This document shows positions 42,712 to 53,479 of a stretch of DNA of 64,000 bases, one piece after another. The first letter of the stretch is position 1; every line of letters starts with the position of its first letter. The translations under genes and the position numbers were made by a program. The notes under the pieces are model-generated. The model worked only from the letters and a program-made list of their open reading frames with translations, was not told the DNA's origin and searched no databases. The stretch is from Micrasema longulum (lineage: Eukaryota > Arthropoda > Insecta > Trichoptera > Brachycentridae): positions 62,001-126,000 of the forward strand of contig JAGVSM010003538.1 in NCBI GenBank assembly GCA_022494885.1, given 5' to 3'.

Positions 42712-42719
42712 TGACGTCA
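42712..42719. promoter_or_regulatory. Consensus CRE palindrome
   Basis: Exact TGACGTCA, the CREB/ATF site, in a small GC-richer patch. Another exact copy is at 59444-59451. One or two matches in 64 kb could be chance. Confidence 0.3.
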
Positions 42720-43514
42720 TGAGTTCAAGTAGGTGAGTTTTCCTTGAATTTAAAAGTAAAACCCCTTACCAGTCGAAGCATGGTAAACGTAAAAAAAATG
42801 TCTATAATTTGTTGGTTATGTAACAATAATAATAATATCGTGTTGATACACGTGTTTACGAGAACCTGAGATGTTTCAAGGTATGTCGTTCGGTTTTTTA
42901 ATTTTTTCAATGCATTTTCAAGCCTTACAGTTAATTGCTCTAACTTTTAACGATTGTGAGAAAAAATAAATTATACCCAATCCCCGTAGCACTGAACTTC
43001 TTCAAAAGTAATTTTCTTAAAGTGCATATACAAGAACATAGTATTAATGTAATTAATTAGATTTCGAGGCAATAAATAATTAATTAGAATATAAATTATG
43101 GTAGATACCATGAGAACAATATAACCTTTTGATTCTTGTATCGTGACATTAGTATGGAATTTATAATAAGAATCGTAAAGGTCTCGGGGAAACGTCTTAA
43201 GTCTTGATTGGGTCATAAATAATAACGTATATTCAAATACCAATAAAATTGATTGACTGTCTCATACCTACTCAAAACATTGATGAATACATGTTTACTA
43301 TCATCATAACTCTACCCACAACCTAGAGGTGCACTAAGCACTATATTTGTACTTCAATCGTAGCGCATCAACCCCCCTCACCCCTCACTTCATTCCTCCA
43401 CAAACACAAAATACTACTTAAAATAAAGACTTGCTTGTAACCTCTATTCGATTTAGTGTTTAGTCAACAAAGTAAAAAAAAAAAAGATAACATTTATTTT
43501 ATAATTAAACATTG

Positions 43515-44035
43515 TTGTGGAGATTGCCACGTTCAACATTGTAAAGGTGGTCTGGAGACCGGATATTTACTCAGTGAAAACCACATGCCGCCTTTATAAC
43601 GCCCGCATACGACCTATTTTCCTCTACGGATGTGAATCGTGGCACCTCACTAGGGCCCAAAACAGAAACATTCTGAGTTTTGAGAATAGGTGTCTCAGAA
43701 GAATCTTGGGTGTGCGGTGCTTTGACCTTGTATGAATGAAGTTATAAGATAACGGACGCAGCAAACTCCGGTGACAACTGTCACTAAGCGGAAGTGATAC
43801 GGCTGGCTTGTCCATGTGCTACGGATGCCTCCCGAGAGCCTTAACCACGCTTCCCTACTTTACAAGGCATCAGGTTCTCGACGTCTTGGACGTCGACTGT
43901 TGACTGTTGACTGTTCGTCGGCAGTTCGTGTCAGAACTACGGGACGCGAACCTGACTTGGAAGGATGCATAGGAGCTGGCAGCCGACAGAGATGCTTGGA
44001 GGATCGTTGTTGACATGGTATGATGATGATGATAA
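43515..44035 (+). pseudogene. Decayed LINE C-terminal end
   Basis: Pieces: KTTCRLYNARIRPIFLYGCE then SWHLTRAQNRNILSFENRCL and RRILGVR; later LPRMPPESLNHASLLYKASG-type residues and a final AADRDAWRIVVDMV-like end. A (GAT)n run follows the stop. This is a typical RTE-like terminus with frameshifts near 43735 and 43900. Confidence 0.85.
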
Positions 44036-44089
44036 ATGGAGATTGTGTAACTTCAAAACCGGTCGAATTAATAAAGAACTGATGAAATA

Positions 44090-44200
44090 GTTAAGGAATT
44101 GTAGATGTTTAAACATGAACAAAATGGTGAATGTGACATAGTGTGTAAAAAGGCCACTTAAACCACTCCATGCGACAAGTCCTGTGTTAAATTGGGACGA
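44090..44200 (-). mobile_element. Family A fragment
   Basis: AAATGGTGAATGTGACATAG and AAGGCCACTTAAACCACTCC match the family core in inverse. It lies directly after a LINE-like ACTTCAAAACCGGTCG segment. Confidence 0.55.
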
Positions 44201-44660
44201 CTAAAGTAGGTACAATATTTTTAAAAAAATATGACTCAAAAGCGCCCAGCGCTAGCAGTGAGCCAAGAAACTAGCCGATTATTCCAGCTTATTTCTTCAT
44301 TCAAATAAACAAACTATATTTTGAACATCTGAAACCCAGTGGCGGTTTTTTTCTTCTAGAGTGAACTTGCAGATTATACAGATTCTTTGAAGATTCCGGA
44401 TTTAGCAAACAGTATTTCAAACATTATTTCTTAAGGGCTATTTTTCTTTAAGATGATGCTTTTGACATATGACCATAATTACTTTCACGCTTCATTTCGC
44501 AGGACATGTGGCGCTCGACGCGGCCTTTTTTGGCATTATTTATTTCTAGAACAGAGCGGCCAGTTGACATTTTAATCGTAATGAGAATACCTAATACTTG
44601 ATGAAGTCATTGAGCTATTTTTCATAAACTTTGGGATTAAAAACTGGTGAGATTGCAGTT
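44201..44660. other. Unassigned stretch
   Basis: CCCAGTGGCGGTTTTTTTC at 44335 resembles a hAT-type terminus and is similar to CCACTGGCGGCTCCTGACC at 40432. An acceptor-like TTTCGCAG|GACATG lies near 44502. Neither is convincing alone. Confidence 0.3.
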
Positions 44661-44661
44661 C

Positions 44662-44982
44662 TTGTCTACAAAAATTTGGACAAACTAAAAATATTGTTGA
44701 TAAATCCACCTGGTCCATTGCCTAGTATGCAGGTAATATAATTCAATCAGATGAATCTCACCCGCATAAATAAAGGTTTTGGCTCTTAAACTTTAAAAAC
44801 ATCAACAGATGAAAGAATTGAAGGAATATAGATGTTCAAATATGGGCAGAATGGTGAATGTAACACAAAGTGTAAAGTGGCCACTTAAACCAGCCAATGA
44901 CATGCCATAAGCCCTGTAGATGCCTAGACTTCTATATTACCTTCTCTAAAATGTTCTTCATTTCTGTTGTAATGTATTATTT
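44662..44982 (-). mobile_element. Family A copy, minus orientation
   Basis: Terminal motif at 44675-44698, then TAAATCCACCTGGTCC, GCCTAGTATGCAGGTAATAT and GTGGCCACTTAAACCAGCCA. It ends in TGTTGTAATGTATTATTTTA. It is followed by the same linker (GGAAAGTAAACACACTAAAT) that precedes family A at 19.8 kb. Confidence 0.8.
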
Positions 44983-45134
44983 TATTTATTTAATGGAAAG
45001 TAAACACACTAAATAGTACATAATGAGGCTGATCAATTTCCGCTGTATTTTGTTTTCCCAATTTTTTATCTGCTTGTCGAAATTAAATAAATTAATCAAA
45101 AATGGAAAATATCCAAGCACTCTTATATTACCGT

Positions 45135-45698
45135 ACCAGTAGCTAAATCCCAAATAACTATCGACGTGCTAATAAGCGACGTGATAACAATTTCTCACCA
45201 TGGTTGTTTACCGTATTCGCGATCGCAATGGAACATCCGTGAAAACCTAATATGTCAAAATATATGTCAAAATATTTACGTTTCGTGACGTATATTCCTG
45301 TTGCGCAAACACATATTTGAATTTTACCGGTGTACATATGGAAAATATTACAAAACTGCTATTTTTATTTATTATTTAATCATGCTATTTATTGCATTTA
45401 GCCGGCGGTTGGCAAGCCAAATGTCAAGAAAAGCAGTCGCCTCAGTAATTGTAATTTAATTTTAACTTTTTTGTATTATATACTCCTTATTATTTTGTTA
45501 ATTTAATATATTGTATTTTTTCATAGTAAACGCCGATTTTTTGCCAGTAAACTTTTTTTATTTACGAGGAAAACAAAAAAAAAACCGACACACGCGTTGA
45601 CTTATGACTGCGACAAGTGAAGCATTTTCATTGTGATCGCTCAAATGCTTAGCATGTTTTTAAGCACGTCGATAGTTTTTTGTGATTGAGCTACTGGT
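45135..45698 (+). mobile_element. Family B element, uninterrupted copy
   Basis: Ends ACCAGTAGC and GCTACTGGT are exact inverses. The inversion extends over about 45 bases (AACTATCGACGTGCT at the left, AGCACGTCGATAGTT at the right). Length 564 bases; no ORF. Likely a MITE. Confidence 0.8.
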
Positions 45699-45829
45699 GG
45701 ATCGCGACGATGCTTACGAAATGAGCCAATAAAGTAACTAATTAGTACAACGAACGTTATTCAAAAATGTGTAAAATGGAATAATAAATATATTAAAATA
45801 ATTAAAATTACGCGCGTCAAAGTGTCAAG

Positions 45830-46040
45830 GTCTCAGTCAGTCTCAAAACGACTGTACGAGTATTCATAATACAATGTATCCTCGTGTCCTTTTGGCCGAG
45901 CAACTCGCCTGCGTAACTCGAGGCGCGTGGGGGGGTGGGGGCGAGGAGTCGCGGTGGGGGAACTCGACTCACACTACTGACCCAGAGCCGCGGACTCGTC
46001 GGTCGGCCAATATGCAAGCCGTAGGGTTGCCACAAACGAG
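45830..46040. promoter_or_regulatory. CpG-rich island with G-rich core
   Basis: One of the most GC-rich patches in the window (CGAGGCGCGTGGGGGGGTGG, CGAGGAGTCGCGGTGGGGGA, CAGAGCCGCGGACTCGTCGG). Single-copy, with no convincing frame. Promoter or enhancer role inferred from composition only. Confidence 0.3.
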
Positions 46041-46069
46041 CATGTATATTTTATTTTAATTATAAGGAG

Positions 46070-46440
46070 AAATCAAATGGGGGTTATCACTAGAGGCCTT
46101 ACAGGGCACTGCAGATTAAATAAACACCTTGCTAAAATTAACCTTTCTGAACTTCTAGACGTAAGTTCTGCATCTGCAGATGATAAAACACCTATACACA
46201 TTTTATGTAAGTGTGATTCTTTATACCACGAAAGAAGCCGCATCATCGGGGGACCGCTGGTTTGACCTGAGAATATTTGAGCCCGATACTATATAGATCT
46301 GGGTTTTGAAAAGGAGATTTGGCGAAATTAGAATACTCGCTCTCCACACAGCAGCCAGGCTCTTTAAAGACGTTGTCTTGAAGGGCAAGAACTAATTTAC
46401 GTAGACCCATCGCAATAAATCTACACAGGCCGCAGTGTCG
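46070..46440 (+). pseudogene. LINE C-terminal region, RNase H-like end
   Basis: A 62-codon frame MGVITRGLTGHCRLNKHLAK, INLSELLDVSSASADDKTPI, HILCKCDSLYHERSRIIGGP matches the end of RNase H domains in I/R1-type LINEs (LTGHCxLNxHLxxI...C..C). Downstream: IRILALHTAARLFKDV. Decayed. Confidence 0.75.
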
Positions 46441-46504
46441 TCAGGAGCTTAAATGGTACTAATCTCATTTTTCAGGATGAGAATAAGAATTATAAATAGA
46501 AGAA

Positions 46505-46740
46505 TTCGGCGCGTTTGCCTACCATTCTTGAGGTAATGTGTTCGATTTCTGGCAGAATGAACGTGAAATATTTCTTTCAAAAGTGATTCTACGCTGCAAT
46601 ATTTCAACGTTATCATGCGCCTAAAGAATAAGACTGATGACCTTACCTTCCATTTAATGAATTCGATCTAGACACGCTGTAATTTAAGCACCAATGCAGT
46701 GCTCTATGCACCCATAAGTGCGGATAGGAAAGTGATAAAA
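46505..46740 (+). mobile_element. SINE family 2 copy, head degraded
   Basis: GGCGCGTTTGCCTACCATTC, GGTAATGTGTTCGATTTCTG (B-box-like), AACGTGAAATATTTCTTTC, GACTGATGACCTTACC, and the tail GTGCTCTATGCACCCATAAG then GGATAGGAAAGTGAT. Confidence 0.6.
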
Positions 46741-47329
46741 AATATGTATAACAAAGGAAGGTTATGATGCCCTGCATCTAGTGTTAAAATGCAGCGCCAT
46801 ATGCATTATTGGATGATCATCTTTTGTATAGTGATGATGATTTTGACAATCAAAACAAATCATCAGCTCTCTCTTTAATTGATAAAGCTTGTCGAAAATG
46901 TCTTTTGCAACATTTCAGTGAATCATTTATAGTTTCTTTTCTTTATTTTTTTATTCATAGACCAGTTTATTAGTTTGATTCAAACCAATATATAATAAAT
47001 ACAAACGTAAGCGTGGCTATAGACCAGAGCTGAGGTCTGAAACTCAAACGTGTCACCCATAATTATATTTCCAATTTCTAATAGTATGTTATTTATTTTA
47101 CAATATTGGATAAATCATAATAATGCAAATACTTTGTAGGAAAATATTTAAGTTTCAAATCCGAAGTACTAACTTTCTACCATTTTTATTACCTTACCTT
47201 TGAGGGTAGGTAGTAAGTACTGTTTTTTTTTATATTAGATTTGGCATGGTGTCACTCTACAGCTCGCCTTCTGATAATATAAAGCTTTTTATAGTCAATT
47301 AAAAGCAAAAAAGTAAGTTTAAAAAAAAT

Positions 47330-47735
47330 ATGTATATATATTAATAAATTTCATTAAAGGTACATGTTTTTTTTAAAATTATATGCATATCTACTTTTAC
47401 GCATCTAGTAAATGTTATCACTGTAACTCTCCAAAAAAAGAGACTAACTCTTCTGCTTGGAGAGTAACTTACACTATTGTAGTTGTTTATTTATAAGAGT
47501 TTATATAATTTTAAATACGAGTACATAAGATAAAAAAAACATAGGATATATAAAAAAAAAACATAAAATTCATTCATACTAATTAAAATTTAATGTAGTT
47601 TTTACACGTGTTCAAAAAATTTCTTTAGATTAACTTTAAATTTATTTATTGATATATTATTTTTAATAGTTGTTAGATCATTGGGAGGATTATTATAATT
47701 TTTTACACCTTTAAAGTTAATATTTATTCATTCTA
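47330..47735 (-). mobile_element. LINE family L 3' end
   Basis: Conserved 3' UTR with the hairpin GTAACTCTCCAA / TTGGAGAGTAAC at 47423-47468. At the right, the last coding residues (VKNYNNPPND) are on the minus strand. Confidence 0.75.
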
Positions 47736-47819
47736 ATGAAATTATGCACTATCTAGACGATGATTGGAATGATTTCTATGTGATCGGAAGGCAAAATTAT
47801 ATTGTAAATTAATTTGAAT

Positions 47820-48075
47820 AATTTACCGAGCGTCGCGTCGGTAACCCCGAGCAGAGGTTTCCCAATAGCTGCGTTCCGCGAGTGGTTTGCGGGGTCGGCG
47901 TGGGCCCACGTTGTCGGCCGGTCTATCGCTAATGTCTATAATAATGTCTAATGTCGTTTGAAATTCCGCCATCTCTCCTTTTTATGGCGGAACTGAATCC
48001 GAAACTAGTTTATCTATCGCAGACAAGCCCGTTGCGTCGCGTCTGTCTCCGGGATATGACAGGAGGTAGGACGCT
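47820..48075. promoter_or_regulatory. CpG island with paired YY1/Pho-type sites
   Basis: GC-rich single-copy patch (GAGCGTCGCGTCGGTAACCC, GTTCCGCGAGTGGTTTGCGG). TTCCGCCAT at 47964-47972 and ATGGCGGAA at 47984-47992 are an exact inverted pair containing the GCCAT core of Pho/YY1, spaced by 11 bases. A GGAG|GTAGGA donor-like site lies near 48065. Probably a promoter or Polycomb-type element, not proven. Confidence 0.35.
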
Positions 48076-48885
48076 CAACGTGAATAACAAATAATTACAA
48101 ATGACAAAAACTGGACGCTGCATTATAAATCAAATTGCAGCGTACCTGGGCCCCGATTACAACAGGAAGTTAATATTAGTTAAAATGAAATAAGGTTTTC
48201 TGTATGAAAAGCAGCGTATGCATTCAGTTTTTTCTTCTAAATATGTTCAATTATAGGTTACTGACGAAAATACTTTAAATGTTCATGCAAATATACTCAT
48301 TTTTGTGCACAGATATATATGTGTCGTATAACATCAAAAATGGATAAATCCAGACTAAGCATTTTTTCACAAAGAACACTTTTCTGTAACGGATGATTGC
48401 TATTCAACTAAATTGTTATTTAGATTATATGTAGGTCTGACGTAGGTAATAAAAGTATTCTACGTTATTCGATTTGATCGATTAGACTTAGTTTCCGTGT
48501 AAAACTTATATGTAATTTGAATGTAACTCATTTTGATATATCGGAATGTATTTAACTCGTTTTGATAAAATTAATTCGTGGATTTAACCAGTTTTGATCT
48601 AATCTGTCATTGAATGTCTGTGTCAGGATTATCACTTTTACGATGTAAAAAATAAATAAAACTAATAGTTTTGAGTGTTATTGTGTTATTTTGAGTGTTA
48701 TTGAGTGGATGTTGCCGATTTTGATATAAAATCAAACTTCTGACAACAATTATCATGGTATAATATTGGATTTTTGCCATTTTTGAAATAAGTATTCTAT
48801 GTAAAACAAAACTTTTAATCGTGTTTCCACAAAAAATGTTTTTTAACCAATTTTGGATTTAACCAATTTTAATATCCACCGACAC
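48076..48885. other. Unassigned AT-rich stretch
   Basis: Contains short local repeats (TTTTGAGTGTTATTG twice near 48670; AACCAGTTTTGAT-type words). No gene. Confidence 0.35.
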
Positions 48886-48889
48886 ATAT

Positions 48890-49080
48890 ATTTTTTTTGA
48901 TAATGAAATATTTGCGTTCTTATGATTTACCCAAATATTTAATTTTGAAGGCCATTTTCAACGAGTTGTAAATAACTCACTATTAGAAAATGGAATCGAG
49001 TTAGGGTAGAGTGGGATTCGAACCACGGACCTTTGGTCCGTGAGTCCGAGACACTAGCCACAGGACCACAACCCGATATA
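48890..49080 (-). mobile_element. SINE family 3, best copy
   Basis: On the minus strand: CGGGTTGTGGTCCTGTGGCT, TCGGACTCACGGACCAAAGG, then CGTGGTTCGAATCCCAC (B box) and a body ending GCAAATATTTCATTATC. Same layout as the 39.48-kb copy. Confidence 0.85.
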
Positions 49081-49277
49081 GGTTTTTCTTTATAGACAGT
49101 CGAAGATAACTCTGTTATATTCCTTAAAATATAGCTTGAAAAAATGACAGCTGCCAAACTAATGAGACTAGTGATGGGAAAGTACCGATCACTGACCATG
49201 TACCGATCAAATCGATTTTATCTAATTTTTTTTAATGCAACCTAGTTTCCGAAAATTGATATAAAAAAGCCAAAACA

Positions 49278-49797
49278 ATCCTATTTGAATTTAAATTTAT
49301 TGCAACAGAGAGGGTAAACATTTTTGAGAAGGGAATATGGGAGTCTAGGCATTTATAGGGCTTATGACCTGTTATTGGCTGGTTTATTGGCATTCAAAAT
49401 ACAATTGTCGTTAATGTATTATTATAAATTGTTGTCTTATGACCTGTCATTGGCTGGTTTAAGTGGCCACTTGACACACTGTGTAACATTCACCATTCTG
49501 TCTATGTTTGAACATCCACATTTTCTCAACTCTTCCATGTGTTGACTTTTGTGAAGTAAAATAGCTGAAAACTTTATCACGTGGGTGAGATTCATTCGGC
49601 TGAACCAATTTACCTACTAGGCAACGCCTGAAAACAATTTTCCAATCTTTGTACTTTTTCTTTCACCAGGTAGTTAATTCATCAATGTTTTGAGTATGTC
49701 CAACTGCTTGGCTGGATTTTGTTTCCCCTCTGTGTTGCAATAAATTTAAATGTGAATAACTTAGTCTGCTAGCATTTGGACATACTCAAAACTTTGT
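49278..49797. mobile_element. Family A copy with an internal duplication
   Basis: Left part as at 30.1 kb (ATTGCAACAGAGAGGGTAAA). The core CTTATGACCTGTCATTGGC appears twice, at 49360 and 49436, separated by 60 bases of other sequence. Terminal motifs lie in inverse near 49684-49706 and forward at 49774-49797. Confidence 0.75.
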
Positions 49798-49814
49798 TGG
49801 GTTAATATATAAAA

Positions 49815-50220
49815 CAAACAAACAACAACGCTGTTTCCCCGTAAGGGTAGACATATATGATAGAACGCCTTTATCTTTGCATACAGACCTCGCGTCCTCT
49901 ACATTAATACATCTTCTCATGCACGCACGACGATCATTCCTACTTATGCCACGTCCATCATCAAGTACTTATTGAATTTGGTCTTGCCTTGTCTTTCTCG
50001 GCCTATCTCCCTTTTTGCATTCATCAACATTCGCATAGTAAATATTTTTAGTTGTTCCTACACCGTCCATTTGCTCTGCATGTTCAACGCAGAACTTCTT
50101 TCTTGATTTTGTCGATAATGCTTGTCTCAGCCTTACAAAATGCTAGGATCTCGACATTTGTGTACCTATCATACAGAGTTTAGCACACATTTGTCTGAGA
50201 GATAGCGTTGAAAAATGCCA
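49815..50220 (-). pseudogene. Decayed LINE end, minus strand
   Basis: Fragments such as IIDKIKK, GRxRQGKTKF and CLPLRGNSVV in the order expected for the end of an RTE-like ORF (compare CSAYPCGEVA at 17.2 kb). Many frameshifts. Confidence 0.5.
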
Positions 50221-50462
50221 TCTTTCTTTTTTTTTTTTGTAATTTCCGAATGTTATTTAAGGTGTCGCATAAACAGTGCATTGTTTTGTATGAAAAACCT
50301 TGAGTAAAATTGTAATTTCCTGAAGTACTAAAATATTTCCAACTGATAATAAGATTTTTACTAGGTATTTACTCCGCAATATAATTCAAGGATTATTTTT
50401 GTATCGTGACTATAGCCTTGTTTATTCGTCGAATTCTTACTCAACAAATCCTGGGCATGGAT

Positions 50463-50948
50463 TCAGTAGTTTATTTTGTAACGAAGGTATTCTGTGAACA
50501 ACGAAAATCCGTCTGGTGAAGTATCTGGTGTTCTCCATAGTATTGGAGTGGAAACATAAACACAATGACAATTGAACGTAGTTATGCAGAAAGCAGCTAG
50601 CCATAGAAAAGTCCAACTGAGATAATAGAACTTTTGTGAAAAGGGTGAATAATCGAATCTACACAACAGTTGGAATATTTTTGACTTTGACAAATGATAA
50701 ACAATGAATACACTAGCTTTTTTTGCATGACAAACACGAGTCGAACTATGTATTTGACCAGTTTTAATGATTTTTAAAGTACCGTAAGATTTTTCTAGTG
50801 CTGTGGGTGTTTTCTGCAAATTGGGAAATGCCGTTTTTGTGATCGACACTATTTTCAGAAGGTGATTAATACAGTTTTTTTGTATGACAGCAGTCTGGCT
50901 GTTTTTAGCAGAACATAGGATTGACCTTACTGCACCCGATAATATCAA
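50463..50948 (-). CDS. Unrecognised 161-codon ORF, probably inside a repeat
   Basis: This is long for a chance frame in AT-rich DNA. It encodes a hydrophobic C-terminal part (YYLSWTFLWLAAFCITTF) with several Cys, and no family is recognised. The sequence at 50563-50600 recurs inverted at 51140-51185 on the far side of a SINE, which suggests the ORF lies in a foldback repeat. Coding status is doubtful. Confidence 0.2.
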   Translation of the reverse strand: MILSGAVRSILCSAKNSQTAVIQKNCINHLLKIVSITKTAFPNLQKTPTALEKSYGTLKIIKTGQIHSSTRVCHAKKASVFIVYHLSKSKIFQLLCRFDYSPFSQKFYYLSWTFLWLAAFCITTFNCHCVYVSTPILWRTPDTSPDGFSLFTEYLRYKINY

Positions 50949-50950
50949 TA

Positions 50951-51127
50951 GGCGGCCTCCGTGGTGTAGTGGTCAAGACGCTTGACTCACGCACGGAAGG
51001 TTCCGGGTTCGATTCCCGGTGAGAACACAAAAATTCTAACGTGATTTTTCTCAAGCCTGGGTGCCCTGTGATGTGATTCACCACTGTAATTAGGCCTCCT
51101 GGCCTGTTGTGGTGCAAAAAAAAAAAA
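50951..51127 (+). mobile_element. SINE family 1, full-length plus-strand copy
   Basis: GGCGGCCTCCGTGGTGTAGT, TCCGGGTTCGATTCCCGG, and an end of GGCCTCCTGGCCTGTTGTGG plus an A-run of 13. It lies between inverted arms at 50563-50600 and 51140-51185. Confidence 0.92.
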
Positions 51128-51539
51128 TCTAATTTTTTCTTAATTGTGGACTGGCTGCCTTCTGCATAACTACGTTCAATTGTAGTCTTCGTTATAACGA
51201 ACTGACGAACAGACGAAAAAAAGCTATTTTACAAGCTGTTTAACCCAATACGTAATGCAAACTGTGAATGCAAGTTAGAAGTTAATAAAAAGAAAGCAGA
51301 TTGCAGCTAAACTGCTGATATTCACAGAAAAATAGATCCATATTATCCGCTGAAGCCGTATTCAGTGAGTGGATTGCTCTATTAATGGGTGGATTCCGAT
51401 TTGCATTTGTACGTCTTCTGGGTGCGTAAAACATTGCATGAGATCTCGCTCAAGTATAATTATTCTGAATATATAAACTGATGTCCTTCATTATATTTTA
51501 TGTACTTCTAGAAATTAGCTTATAGAAATATTTCGCAAG

Positions 51540-51840
51540 AAAAGTTTGACGACGAGATTTAAGGGTGTTTTAATCCAGCATCCGTGCAGAAATAATGATG
51601 GATACAAGAATGCATTATAATTATTTTCTGTAAGATGAAAGTATAGCTAAAATCATTTTTGAACCTTTTCTATTTCAAGGATGTGGTTTGATTCAGAAGG
51701 ATCCCAAATTATGGAACAGTATTCTAGTATGCTGCGAACTAGTGTATTATATAATATGCGAATGGCAGTAGTATTATTGAAATATCTAGAGTTTTGAAGC
51801 GCAAATTCAAGCATCTTTTTAGATTTATCTACAACATCTT
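51540..51840 (-). pseudogene. LINE reverse-transcriptase C-terminal fragment
   Basis: The minus strand translates to KKMLEFALQNSRYFNNTTAI then RILYNTLVRSILEYCSIIWD, and after a shift to YNAFLYPSLFLHGCW. This is the thumb-region pattern of Jockey-type elements (LVRSxLEYxSxxWxP). Confidence 0.8.
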
Positions 51841-51844
51841 ACAC

Positions 51845-52215
51845 CAGTAATATGGGTAGCTGCAAGACGATTAGTAATCTAGCTTCAATAGGTAAATGTT
51901 ATCAACTATCAAATATCCAAATTTAGTAAATGAGGTCTAGAATTCCAACCGTCCATGCGCTCAGTAGCTGCAAGACTTGCTGTTATCTTACGTCTATTTT
52001 TAAAAATTTGTTTTTTATTTAATTTTTTAAAATATCACTAAAACTCTAAACTCCATTGTCAAATAAAAAAATTGAAATGTAAATAGGGGCTAGATTTCTT
52101 ATTGTCCATGCGCTCTGTAGCTGCAAGACGTGCTGGTATATTTATTTATTGTACAGCGCCCTTGAGGTGATTTTCACAAAAACGGCGCTATCCAAATATA
52201 AATAAATTAAACGTG
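51845..52215 (+). repeat. Monomer array with LINE-like 3' tail, copy 2
   Basis: Three monomers with variants of CGCTCTGTAGCTGCAAGACG at about 51851, 51958 and 52112. The end is GTACAGCGCCCTTGAGGTGA, ACGGCGCTATCCAAATATAA, ATAAATTAA. Inverse of 17345-17830. Confidence 0.72.
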
Positions 52216-52336
52216 AAATTCGCTTCAAAAATTTAATTGCAGGGGGCGATTACAAACGTTGTCTTTATCGGCACGTATCGAGACGGTAAAATTAACTCTT
52301 CAACTAACTCCATCTACTGAGATATTACAGTGGATT

Positions 52337-52360
52337 TTTGAACATACTCAAAACATTGTT
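52337..52360 (+). repeat. Isolated family A terminal motif
   Basis: TTTTGAACATACTCAAAACA then TTGTT, without the rest of the element. A similar solo motif is at 35650-35673. Confidence 0.45.
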
Positions 52361-52464
52361 AATAATCAAATTAAATCCTCCCACGATCAATACTTTGTAA
52401 AGATATTGCAAATATTTCGTGATAAAAGAAAACTTTTCCCTATTCGTCAAGCATTTTAATAGTT

Positions 52465-53475
52465 AGGTATGCTTTGTATAAATATACTCATAGATTGCTT
52501 ACACGGATTTCCTAATTGAGTCCGTTGTGGTCTGATTATTACGAATGAAAGTTATCCTACTAATATTAAAAACAACATGATAAATAAAAGTAGTTATCTC
52601 TCTACTACCGGTTATAGGCGAATCTAGATTAAGAAATTTTTATTCCGCATAAAAAACAACTTTAACTTAGGATGTTCAATTGTTCATTCAAATAGTGCTG
52701 TAGAAGTTTTTTTTTCATAACAAGAAAATTTACACAAATGAACTGAATTATCAAAAAATCATCATGCATTTTAATGATCGTATATGTGGACCCACTAATA
52801 CTCATTCTTTGATTTTTGTATTAGGAAACTTTTGTTTGAGGTACATGAAATTAATTGTCTAATGGCTTTGACTATATTTTGTGGGTGATAGAGAAATTCT
52901 GAATACATATTTGAAAACAAGATAAAGGCTGCATAAAATGCATCTATTGGTACCCGTGAGAGAAAAATTATGTTGATCAATATTATCTACACGTTCCACA
53001 ATGGATTTTATTTACGAATGAAACGATATATCTGTTTCGTTTTTTGCAGTGTAAATAAAGCATTTTTTCATTGAACACGATTGCATATTTCTGCGTAGCA
53101 TCAAGTCGGATCATGATGAAATTTTGTTACAGAATGAAGACTGGACCCACAAACTGAAATGCTATTTTCTTAGCGTTAGTCACGTGTACGTTTTTACTTA
53201 TCTTTCTTTTTTCACATTATATCAATTATTAATAATAAAAATAATGTGACCTCACTGGGGGGTTACCCGCGCGGAAACATTTAAAAGAAAATTTTTAACG
53301 TGTTAGAATATACAAATAAGACTTATTATACAGAAAGTAAATAACAAAACGTTCAGAAATTTTTCAACACTTCGTATTTATAAAATAAAATAAAAATAAA
53401 ATTTAAAAAAACTATATTTTATTCATGTTTACCTTTATAATTAATATTATAAAACGCAAAACAATAACAAAAACA
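52465..53475. other. Unassigned AT-rich stretch
   Basis: Nothing recognised. Confidence 0.4.
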
Positions 53476-53479
53476 TAAA

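Larger units (their letters stand above)
41941..43500. other. Mostly unassigned stretch
   Basis: Contains the 86-codon ORF (42325-42585), the CRE (42712) and a family A-type motif at about 43262-43285. Otherwise AT-rich with nothing recognised. Confidence 0.35.

Noticed and set aside
44480..44605. Terminal exon after TTTCGCAG|GACATG
   Set aside because: Open for only about 33 codons and with no family; hAT-like ends nearby make a repeat origin as likely.
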